A stretch of 35,472 nt of DNA from Phoronis australis (lineage: Eukaryota; Phoronida; Phoronidae). The stretch covers positions 1 to 35,472 of the forward strand of contig NMRA01000915.1 in NCBI GenBank assembly GCA_002633005.1, written 5' to 3'. Position 1 is the stretch's first letter, and every line of letters starts with the position of its first letter. The notes below the pieces were generated by a model, which worked only from the letters and a program-made list of their open reading frames with translations, was not told the origin of the DNA and ran no database searches. The position numbers were made by a program, and so were the translations under genes. Shown piece by piece: positions 13,301 through 25,300 of this stretch.

Positions 13301-16300
13301 CGCTACCATAATGAAACGAGGTACAGTTTTTATTATTATTTGTTAATTTCAGTATTGAACAACGATTGCTTAATATTCGGAATTATTAGGGTTTTTACAT
13401 ATTCACAGTTGTTTTTAAGTGTATCGGTTGTGGTGTTTTCTTTGAAACCGCAATTTATTTACAAATTATTTCTTTTCCTGGTTATACATGTACTTGTACA
13501 CTCAGTTCTCCAGGTAGTCGCTAAGTTAGGCTTGCTACAAAATTAAATGTCGACGGTTTTAATGAGACAGCATCTTCAAAATATGTGTCTAATACTGAAT
13601 ACAATATGGTTTGTGCAAATGAGTGTCGCGTCCAAGTTCAAACTTCATTACTACTAAACTGAACTACAAACTCGTATAAAAACTCCGAATTTCGAGTAAT
13701 AATGACTCGACCTTTCGAATTCCGACTCTAACTTACAATTAATTTAATCCTCGGGTCATCAGATGCAAATTAGGATGAGAAAGTCATCCACGTAATCTAT
13801 GATTGAACTCTAACACAGATTAATAGACACTGATCTTGAGTTCGCACAAAAATAGAGCACAAGGGGATACGTCAAAAATCTCGAGTACAAAGCTTAGAAA
13901 CCGGGTCCTGGTATACTTTTGCGGAATAAGCGTAGGCACACACTGTTGCATTACCTTAAAGGCGAAGGCAACCTTTTTCCATGTCATTTTGAGCTAAAAT
14001 AAGGTTGGTTTCTTATCCTAGAAATATTTTCCGCTTAATTACAGCTTTTCGTAATTTTATTAATTACTCGTCCGCTACTCCGGAAGTGACGTTTTAGGAG
14101 GCAAGCATTTCGATCCAATTTCTTTTCATATAATCTGACTGTGAGAGCTGCCGAGTCAGTCATTGTTCTGCCTCGGTTGTGTTAAGTTCAGTCATCGTTT
14201 GCTTTCATTTACTAGTCAGTCAGCCTGCCACACTGTTGATGCGTACCAGGATGTACTATTTATCGGCTCACGCGCGCTTTGGGAATACCTTTGCATCGCT
14301 TTCCGATGGATGACACACTTCGCCGTACTTGGCTCGTTCGTGTGAAGAACGCAGCGTTACCCGTCCACGCAACGTACAGTGGAAAATTAACCGTGTGTGT
14401 GGCAAGCACTTTCTGCCGTCCGATTACGAAAGGGATTTGTACGCTGAACTGATGAAGGTCCCTGCTAAACAACGTCTGAAGAAGGATGCCATTCCGTCTG
14501 TGTTGATTCCAGGCAGTGCCCCGTCGCCACCCCCGAAAAGTGCGTTTTTGAAGCGAGAAGCCTCGCGAGCTGTGGCCAGTACAGTGACTGGAGCCAGTGG
14601 AGGCACCCGTGCCTCCGAACGTACCCCAGAGCGTGCAATTCCTGAAACCAGTAGTGATTCGCCCTGTGCTGTTTTCTCCAGCCCAGAGCCTCTAGGCAGC
14701 CCTGCAGCGATATTGAGTAGTGGGAGTGATTACAGGCTCAGTTCGACACCCAGTGAAGAGTACAGTTCGTCGTCCAGTGAACAGATCGGTGAGCCAAACT
14801 TTGATAAGTTTATTGTGGACGTGTCTAAAGTGTTGGAGCTATTTAGAAGGTGCCAGGTGTGTGGCGAGGGAGTCACACGACACGATGTAAGCAGTTTGGG
14901 TGCTCAAGTTACCATCCAGTGGGAGTGTGTCGCGAGACACTCTGGCAAATGGTACAGTTGTTCCTCTGTCTGGGGTGTGCCGGAGGTCCACTTAACCATG
15001 TCCAGTAGTGGCTTGGCCTCGTTGAACTCTGAATAGCACAAGCATTCCATTGAGGTAGGCATAACAACGCACACAGTGCATTTGCACCAAGATGTTTCAC
15101 CACGTCTGTCCTCAGTAGCCGCCTCGTTTCTATCAACAGCTGCCAGTGCCTGTACGTACTCTGCCTCGTTATACTCGGGCTCAAACATGTACCCACCCAC
15201 TGAATGTCCGTGAAAAAATTCCTCGTCACCACTGCTGTGAACAAGGTCTTGGCCGTCACTCACACTACTGTCCCTGTGATACGGGTCACCGACTCCAGCC
15301 ATTTTCAGCTTACAACACACTAAACAATCCCTAAATCCAACGTAGTTGAGTTCTCTACTAACCTATCTTGCCGCAGAATACTCGCCGATGGAAAGTGGTG
15401 GCGACAATTGTTGAAAAACAGCACAAAACAACAGTAGAATAGAACAGATTCGCACGGTAACGTCAACGCAAAACCAAGTGGCGGGAAACGCTTGCCTCCT
15501 AAAACGTCACTTCCGGAGTAGCGGACGAGTAATTTATAAAAGTACGAAAAGCTGTAATTAAGTGGAAAATATGTCTAGGATAACCAACCAACCAACCTTA
15601 TTTTAGCTCAAAATGACATGGAAAAAGGTTGCCTTCGCCTTAAACCAATATGCTGTCGTATTTAAAGCTGCATTACACCTTGTTTGGCTGACTAAAATAA
15701 AAACTGAATTAGGCCTTTTAATCTTAAAAAATGGTCTCGTAATATTCGTTACCGTGATAGGATTCTTTTTCCGCTACCATCAGAGCAACCCTGAAACTGC
15801 GAATTTCAATGGCGCATGTGCGCGTTGTCTATGGCTTGAGCTCGTAACGGATGTAAAATGCTGTCACAGTAAGAAGCATTATGAGACTCATTTTATAAGA
15901 ATGAATGGATTAATTCTATTTTCGTTTTTAGCTAGCAAAACAGAGCGAAGTGCAACTTTACTATTGCGATAACCGCTTAAGTTTCATACCTTGTAACTAG
16001 TTATTTAATGACTTGAAAATTTCTGATTTGGTTTCATCTGTTTGTTACTTAGCACGTGATTTCTAAATATTTTGAATGCAATTTAGAAATTTTCCGAAAA
16101 TGTTAAAAGATGCTTTGAGGAACACCAAAAGACAGTTTTGATAGATTAAAAATAGTAAAGGTCGCCATAATAGTTGGTAGCTTTCAAATGAAACCAGGGA
16201 CGTTCTGCAGATGATGACTGGCAATGGTGGTAAGTCAGTATTTCGATGCGATTCAATAGCGGGCTAGTAACAAAAACATGACCTGATGACGTCACGAACC

Positions 16301-19300
16301 GCCATTGTATCTGATTGTTACTAGAAAGTTGTTGAACAGGTAGGAGTTGCATTCGTTAGAGCTAGGAACCAATGTTGGTTAGAGCTATACACTATTTGGC
16401 ATTAAATTGCTTTCGCAGTACAGAATTTCTTTAAATTGTGCCAAGTCAATCATTGTCACCATTCGTCATTGTGAAATGTAAATAACATATTAAAAGTCTA
16501 GGGAAAATTTTCCATTAAGACTAGAAACTGAGCTTATCTCAGATAAAATTGTGAATAGAAGCCGAGTAGATTAATAGAACAACAACCAATTCTGACTGAG
16601 GTGATTAGATACATCAGTACTTAGATTTGTGTTTATCTGGTCAATGAGGGAACCATTATGTACATGTACTTCAATAAGCAATTAGCCGTGTCTCAGTCAT
16701 CAGGACACTTTCGGTTCCTTTAAGGTTGTGTTCCGTAGACGCAAGAATCTCGCAAATAAAGCTAGGCGGTGTAGTCACGTGCTTTGCTTGGAATGCATGG
16801 CGATATCTCGCGAAGTTTTGCGTGAACTTGCATTTTTATGAAGTTTTCGCATCTAGGAAACGGTGCCTCGATTAAGCCTTAAACATGCCACCCCTTCCGA
16901 TTTCACGAATATTTCATTCGTTTTCGTATTCTGTACCAGCATTCATTACAGGTGTACAAGAACTAGAATTTATTCAAACGTGTTAGACTCTACACGTTCC
17001 CAAAATTGTCGGCGGTGTCATTTAACAGGCATGTTATCGGTGGTGCTTTCCAAACACGCAAAGCACCCTCGAGCAAAGCCAGTGTGATCATGTGCTTCAC
17101 TTGTAATGCATGGCAATAACTCGTGGAGACTTTCACTATCATCTTGATGTTTCGCGAGTGCCTACGCAACGCATCTCATGTTACAGTAGCCGACAAGGTA
17201 TCGAGAAGCGAGTATTTGAATACTTATGTAGACGAGACAACATAACCTTAAATTTGCGTTGAGACAAACATGGTAGGACAACTGATGCCCCATGAAATCA
17301 CTGGAGGACTAACATGTACAACATACATATACGGTATTAGAAGCAATAAGCGGGGGGGTCATTTACCATAGGGAAAGCTGTCGGGATTGAGAAAGCAATA
17401 CTTACTACCGGCATCTACATAACATAAATATATAAAGCATATTTCAAAGTAACGTTATGACACTTCTGTAAAATCATGTTTGTAAAATAGTTGTAACCCC
17501 TGCTCGAAACAGAATATTACACGATCTGTCAGTCTAATTACGCCATTTCTATATTACTATTATATACAGCCACCTCCAACCACCAAAATTATTCATAACT
17601 TCATTGCAATAGAACTATATCTAATCAACGGTGGTTATGCAGAAGTACCATCAGACAAAAACGGGCTCTCCGTACCAATATGAAACAAATTATTACAATA
17701 TGTCACGACTTCATGTGACGTTTTCATGGATAGTACTAAACTGAGTTAAAATCTAGTCACGAGCTCATTCTAAATAAGGGTATCTAATTCATTTTTGCAT
17801 GACGTCATCAATGATAACTGAACCTACGACTGGCTACCAACAATATATTACATTTTCTCTATTCATTTATCTATTGTCTATATGTGATCGCACACAGATC
17901 CTTCTGAAAGCATGTCACAATCAGAGCGTAAACAGTTATATTTTGGTGCCTAAATGTCGTGAGGAAATTCAAAATTATCAATGAATCTATTTGTTGCAAA
18001 ATAGAAAATGGTGAAAAACTGGGAGCTTTAAATCGTATCTTGGGAGATGAGCAACTAGAATTTGAAGTTGCATATGACAAGTGAGGCTAGCCTGCTGAAT
18101 TCGAAGCTGCAATTTGCTAGATTGTTTCATCAAATCCTACACCGCAAAGAATCTTTCATTTTTCGTTAAGTTGGTAGGCCCCGGCGGCCGTCTTCGAGAT
18201 GATTTCCAAGTTTTTTGTAATACCTAGTTTCAATTAGATTTATTACAAGTGAAGACAAACAACAGCGTATAACGAACTGAGAAGGATCGAGGCTCTACAC
18301 CAAACTGATGAAAATTGTCGCTTAAATACTGAGCTTTACAATATTCAAGCTCCGGTAAGCTGTACCGCCAATGGAAATCCGAACTAAGGAGACACAAACC
18401 AAGGAGGAGTAATGTGAAATTTCCCGTAAATCAGATGCGCTATAGTAGTTGAAGCATAAAGACTTGCTACAGTGTACAGAAGCAATTGTACGACATAGCC
18501 ATCTCGTGGAAGATTCTAGAAAGGATCTTGGCAAGGGCAAGGGTTAACGAACCGGAAGTTAACTAAGAGCTTGTCACTTGCATTGTGGGTACTAAGATAC
18601 TACCTGAAGTGTTGCGTCATCAGCCAGAGACTGTGACCAGCAAGAAGATTCGCGGGTAGAAGAAATTGCATGCAAGTGTTGCATCACCAGAGACGGTTAC
18701 CAGCAAGTACACTGTCGTTATACTGTGTGTGTGTAGTTCGAAGATTCACCAACAGGACAGACATCTAACAAGTGGAGAGTCCTAGCTTGGATAGCAGATA
18801 AGACATTTGATCGTTTGGTTGTTTGATTAAACTAATCTTTAAAGAGGGCGCTAGCGTAGTTTCTCTTTGTAGTTGATTACTTAATTCACAATAGGTTTCA
18901 TTTGTCTAATTAGGGGTTATCATATAATAAATTAATTACTGGATTTCATTATTCACTCTCCATCTATGCACAACTTCAAAGCATAGCTACCTTTTAAACA
19001 AACCCACACAGACAATCGTCTGACAGTATGTTTAAAAGATGCATTTGGCATCCATTTCTTCCGAACGCAAATACAACATGCCACTAGTACAGCGTACAGA
19101 AGCGAAAATCAGACACACAATGTCAAAGCTAATAACTACAATTCATGCATGCTTCAAAAATGAATCATGAATTGCAACTCTTGTTCCATTTCGGTGCAAA
19201 AATAAAAGAAAAGGCTTTGAAGAACGAAACTTGGCACGCAAGGACGACAAAGGTAACGACACAAATACAACAATGGTGATGACAACGATGCACATGAGAC

Positions 19301-22300
19301 CAAGAGCGACAACGATCTCGAAGGCAATGGCACCGCCAAAGACCCTGACAATGACATCAACATTGACAACACCGCCAACAAGGCTGACAACAATGCTCTT
19401 GCCAACGGCAGTATTAACACCGCAGACAATATCGGCAAAGACGACTACGCCTACGATAATGTGAAGCCTGCGTTACTATTGATAAGAGCAACGTTGACGA
19501 TCCGAGAGCGCCACCAGTTTAGCTGACAACACCGTCGACAACACTGCATGACACAATAAAGAGATATTTTGAAAAATGCCCGTACCTCTGGCGTCCAATC
19601 TAACTAAAATGCAACACATTTTTAGATGCAAATAAGACAATTATTGTGTGCAAGTTTCGTGACAATCGAATGAAAAATGAGGTGTTTGTCGTGAGAATGA
19701 TTGGAAAGGTCTTAACAGAACTCGTATTGTTCTCAAATCCTAAGACGGCTACCACAAGCCTGAGTGACTGACGTTATAGCGTCTTACCAAGGTAATCAGA
19801 AAATCTCGAATAACTCGAGTCGTAACAAGAAACAAATACCACACTGGTAGCTCTTGACGAGATCGATTCAAATACCAAGTTCCAGAATGATCCTTCAAAG
19901 GACGCCAGAGCTTTGACACGGCAGATCAAACAATAAAACAATAGCCATTACAGCCCTAACTTTAGTCCAGCCAAGAACAGCAGACCTCTAGCTCCTTCCA
20001 GTTACGCTCTAATTTCATGTCGATGAAACAAGAATTGCGCACAAAATAACTTCATGCCAGAGCAATAAACTTGGCAAAAATTCGCCAAGTAACAACAGTA
20101 CAATATACATGTATACATATGTATGTGTTCGTACATAACGCTTGAGTACGTTGGCAACAATTGTCTTGAATAGTATTGCTTCTGAGGTTCTAACTTCAAC
20201 ACAGTCCTCTCGTAACTTCTTGATGATATACGCCCTTGTGTATACGAATAAGCAGACATAGATTCAGACGTGGACGCAAATGACTCGGGAACCGTAAATA
20301 TGAAAATTTCAGCAGAACATGGGCAGAACATGATCGCAAGCTCAGAAAGTGTTACTAATCTGTGTAAGAAACTAGATGCGACCAGTTTTGTAACAAGTGA
20401 CAACATGAATTGAAATAAGCCTGTTGACAGAAAGGTTGACAGAAAAGTTGTTTGTAGAATTTTGAATGAGTCAAAAATTCATCATGATCAACAGAAAATC
20501 TTCACTTACCAATCGATTTCTTTGCCTTTTCATTCACCATTTGCCTAAGTTTTTCTTGGTCGTATTTCCGCTTGGACTTCGACAATGCTTGTTTGTTGAT
20601 TTTATTGGTTATATAGGCAACAAGTATGCAAACTGAAATACATTGGGCTCGCAATTTAAGGACGAAGATATTCAAATGACTAATTAACTAGCAAGGCTGG
20701 TGATTTCTTTTTAAATTTGCGGGATCTCACAAGATCTGCATCACCCTAATGTAACGCAAGATGCCGTCTAGGGTTGCGTTCCGGAGACGCAATACACTCG
20801 CGACGAAGCGCGATAACGCAAGATCACACCAAATCATGCGCGTGAGAAGAGTCACATGTTTCGTGAGTACGCTCGGAACTTTACTGGCGTACACTTTCTA
20901 ATGATTTATAGGCGAGGCTGGGTTGTTGATTATTAATTCTCGGTTTCCATTGGATTTCTCACTGCTAGTGCGTCCCGAGTGTGTTGCGTTTACGGAGCGA
21001 TTCCCGAATTCGACTACAAGCACGTTCGCAACCTTGAAAGTGCACACTGCCGCCACTGATGGGACGGTTATGACGGAATATTGGATTATGGAGACGATAG
21101 TACCTAACTGCCCACATAACACACAATTTCCGTCGCATAAGTCAAAATTTCTCGTATCTAACATCAATGAATGCACTGGACGCTCACATTCTTAAAGAAT
21201 GAGCTGACTTATGAAATTTACTGCGTCAGCTGAGACCACAAGGTGACACGAACTGGCATATGTCAACAGATTAAACGAAACAGGCCAAAATTTTGACTTT
21301 AAAAGGACCTTCGGAATCCTTAATTTCTCACCGAAAGGAAATATGATAAGGGCGACGATAGATGCGATGTAGGAGAACTCGCTGGTGACGAAGTAGTCAT
21401 AGTTCCGACGTGATGTACAGCGTAACTCGACATGCTTGTTGAGTTCGTCTACTGAGAAGGTTTTGGCGGTACACGGGTCGCCTAAAATTACAATGATACT
21501 TTGGATGTACAACATGGATGCACATTTATGGTGGTTTGTGCAGCAACTGAACATGACGATGATTGTTCCTCGCACGTGCTCTATTGTGTGTAGTTTTTAT
21601 GTAGCACATTATAAAAGACTATGCAAACTCTTAAGATTGTTCTAACTAAAATAGGAACTTAAATAGACACGTCCAGTTCTCTGTGTATGAAAGACTCCAT
21701 GTCTGTACGCTGCTGCATACTTGTGTCAAACCCTGAGGGATAGGAGATAGAGGTATTGATGTCGGATAAAATAAAGCCTCGAGGTGTCGATGCTTACCAG
21801 GTGTGTGATAAAACACGTTGCTGCTGATTTTTCTTATGCCCATTACGTCTGACATCACTTTACTCAGGGTGTATGTCTTTATTTCAGCTATTTCTGAATC
21901 TGTGAATAATCTGCAGACAAAAGAAGGATACACTGTTGGCTTTTTTGGTGAATGCACCTAAAGTTGCCTAAATTTTAATGTTTATGAATTGGATTAGAAA
22001 AATGACACGTTTGTCTCAGGCATGAAAACAGTTAAGTCTACATTTTCTGAAGTACGAACAAAAGGCAATTTGAAAACATATTGATGCAGACGAAATCTCA
22101 CCCATTTTGCTTATTCTCAAACCAAAACCTATCCGCGTTCCTGAGCCTGATAAACTGCTCCTTCAACACATCGGTGAACAACTTGCAGAAGTGTCCGTTA
22201 CGCGTCTCCATCATTCCACCCGTGAAAACATCGACACTCGACATGTTAGGGTAAAGGACATCAAATGCACCAACCAGCTGAAACAATGTAGTGTGATATT

Positions 22301-25300
22301 CTCAACCTCATCCAACAGTATCAGATTCTCCAAAGTAAAATAACAAAAGTCAATGGAATAAATGTTTTCGATCTTGGTTAGTTAAACGTACAGATTAAAG
22401 CTAGGCTGGGTATTCACTCTCTTGGTTTACGGATTGTACAGTTGCAGATTCGAGGTGACCTTAAGCGTCCTGTTGTTCAGTTTTTCAAATATCTAGATTT
22501 GTTGTATTTTCCCTAGCCACTATTCGTCAACGTATAAATGCGTCGTTATCGTAGGACGGTTTGGGAATTTGCTCCCACTGCACGTTTTTCGCAAAACAAA
22601 ATTAGTTCATATGTATGTATGTATGTATATATGTACCGGCCCTAGATCTTTTACGTAAATTTGTCCATCTATCCTGTCAAGTCCCAGATATAATTTAGTT
22701 CCTAGACAACACATTTTACATGTTTTCAATATTACTTGTATTTAAGGCTTAAAATTCCGAGGGCCTACTAGGCCCCTCATAGGCATAACTGATACACCTA
22801 TCATTGGTTTCTGAACCAATTTAGGGAATTGTTCCTTACGTTTGGATGTGATTCCGTCACATTGAAGACTGGCTGTTCTTCGCCACACCAAAGAGTTCTT
22901 ACAGTCTGGTAGTCTGCGAGACCAAAATCTCTTCCACTCATCAGTGTAAACGCGATTGCGTCAACGCGAGAATCGTGTAGCGGTCCGAAGTAGCTATCTG
23001 CACGATAAGTGAAAAGTGATAAACGTACCATATTGCGAATGCTAGTTGAGAGACGGGATTCATGGGAATCTCCTTATTTGAATAACAATCCAAAGTTTCT
23101 GGAAAAAGTTTCTTCTCATGCTCCAGATGTCGGTTGTGTTCTGGCAAATAAGCAGCATCGTTGTTCGAATGAAGAAAACTACGTTAAACACTCCTTTAAG
23201 TCGTCCAGTTCCTGTTAAGAATGTGGGTGGACCTTCCTACCAGTTCGCCATGTGATATATCTTGTAGACATGCAAATGTATCGTCTACATGCTTGTTTCT
23301 TAATATGCAGAAGGTGGGCCACTATCATATGTCTGCGCCTCGGTATCAGCATGGCAGCAGTCAGATTGGGTTATGCGCGCGCACATCTTTGTTTTCATGT
23401 CGTGCTTTAATTTACAGTGATCTGTTAGAATTTGATCACACGTCCAGCACCCAATTTGCCGAGAGTCAGAAACGGTTGGACTGTTACTACAGTAGGATAA
23501 ATCTCCAAGTGTTGGTTGGCGCCAGTGTCAAATTAGGAGCTTTTTCCTTCTGACAAACATTGTCAAACGGTCACTAGGTTGCAAAAACAAGTAAAATTTA
23601 TTGCAATTTAAAATACTACGGAATTACCTCGAAAATCCTCAACAATGCACGTGTCTTCCTTTTCAGCTTTCTGTGACGCTAGTCCTGCTAAGACTTGTTC
23701 CACTTCAATTTTTTTCTCTTTGAATAAAATCTGAAACCGTAAACATGAACGTCACTTTTTTCCTACTTGCTAGTCGCGCAAGCACATGGTTTGGATGTAC
23801 AGTACAAGCCAGGAGTGTCCAGACAAAATAACTCGGAATACCCCGTCATGACGGCTGAGCGGAAGCCGAATTTGACGTCCTATGTTGCAGTCTTCTCGCA
23901 TGATTAAAAACAAGGGGAATTAACAGGAAAGTTAGTAAGGTTGCTAAGCCATTCTGTTAGAATTTTGGGGCCCTAATCGTTATCACCACTAATCTTTGTT
24001 GTCAACAGCATTAGCCGGCAGGACGAGTAAACGGTATTTTGTCTTGTTACTTTTGTCTTGTACTATTCACATTGTACTCATTGCTTGATGTGAAATAGAA
24101 TGAAGCGATTTGTATTATACCGCCATCTAAGTCAGGGCTGCCAAAGTTCTTCTCTCGCGGTCCTTCTTTCGTCATTGAAGCAACAATTGTCCAACGAGCT
24201 GTAGGTCTTTTCTCAACAGTCAACCTTCATTTCTTATAGAGTATTTACGTGGACGTTTTTAACCGGTCTTAATTTAAGTAAATGTCTGGCAGCCAACGGT
24301 GGAAATTGACAATTTGAAATAAAATCACAAAAACAATAAATGTGGTAGTTTTGACAAGTCTGACTAGAGTTAATAACTTTAAGAGGTCCATCCCAAAAAT
24401 GACGTTCTTCGTCCGTAAAAAAGATCATGTCCCTTTAAAGGATATACCTTTCGTATATCATTACCTGAGAAATTCCGTACGAGTTACACAGTCGCAGGGT
24501 CTTGTTGACTTCGTCACAGGTCATAGGATTTCTGAAAATATTTCGTTTTCAAAATCAGAAGCACGATGCTTACAAAGGAGCTCGAGTGCACCTATAGCCC
24601 ACTTGAAAAAATTCATGCGCATGGGTAGTCTCCCTAGACCCCTGATAACACGAAATTTATATCTTACCATGTTCTGAGTAATTCTAGATGGGCAAAAACA
24701 AAAAATGACATGATATTCCATAATTGTCGTCAAGATTATCCCTACAACACATGCATCTTGTAAATGTATCGCCTCAGCTAACTTTTACCGCGTTCACACG
24801 AGGACTTTCATAATAAGGCAAATAGGACGTTTGTGTCCGGTTGCATAGGAACAGTTCCAATAGGAGCTCGGTTAAGTTCTCTAAATTTTCAGCGTATCTT
24901 TAGACTTTTTATTCAGTAATATTTTCCATCACTTTTAACTTTATTGGGAGCTTTTCTTTTACTTGTGAAGTTTTACAGACATCTGTATTTGAAAACCGGC
25001 CCTTGACTTCACTGAGTCCTTAAATTTGGGTTATTGCATGAAAAGGCGTATTGTTTATTTCCAATAGTATTATGAATTCAACGTAGAGTTTAGTATCTTT
25101 TGCGTGTCAAAAACCAAAAGTTGCAACGCAGATAAAATAACAGAAACGGCACAATCAGTATTTTTGCAAACGTCACAATGCGCAGCAGGAAGGAAGTTGA
25201 CTCCCTATTGTGCCTGTTCCATGAAACGCGGAACTGGCAAATCACGGGCGATCACAACGGACAGGCAGACCTTCTTCTCGTGATCGGAGGGCAAACCAGC

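Larger units (their letters stand above)
13960..15639. mobile_element. Kolobok-like DNA transposon, internally deleted, 1.68 kb
   Basis: The element is bounded by TTAA on both sides (13956-13959 and 15640-15643). Its terminal inverted repeats are about 150 bp (13960-14106 and 15490-15639): both begin (A)GGCGAAGGCAACCTTTTTCC and end GGAAGTGACGTTTTAGGAGG. Inside are a plus-strand THAP-domain gene remnant and a minus-strand ORF with a P2X7-ballast-like motif, tail to tail and overlapping. TTAA target duplications plus a THAP-bearing protein are known features of the Kolobok superfamily; piggyBac also uses TTAA but does not carry THAP. No transposase catalytic core is recognised, so it is probably non-autonomous. 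Confidence 0.82.
11120..20509. other. 9.39 kb intron between exons 13 and 14
   Basis: This is the largest intron, lying between the membrane anchor and the pleckstrin-like region. It contains a palindrome (11972-12089), the Kolobok-like element (13960-15639), dispersed repeat cores (16.77-17.13 kb), a coding-like remnant (17.96-18.55 kb), a diverged tandem repeat (18.6 kb) and an Asp/Asn-rich ORF (19.26-19.53 kb). A minus-strand ORF at 12905-13309 (134 codons, with [10 protein letters not shown]) matches no family I know. Between these I see nothing identifiable. Confidence 0.7.

Noticed and set aside
14904-15320. A P2X7 receptor gene
   Set aside because: Only the ballast-like cysteine motif is present, without channel helices or ectodomain, and it lies between transposon inverted repeats.
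13956-15643. piggyBac as the source of the TTAA-flanked element
   Set aside because: The THAP domain and about 150 bp inverted repeats fit Kolobok better, although without a transposase core the assignment stays tentative.
24234-24428. Minus-strand ORF with [10 protein letters not shown], like the DUOX RDFWPGPLKF string or the FWDG of DUOXA
   Set aside because: Exons 8 and 9 already supply that DUOX region with correct phases, and nothing around it fits a DUOXA protein.
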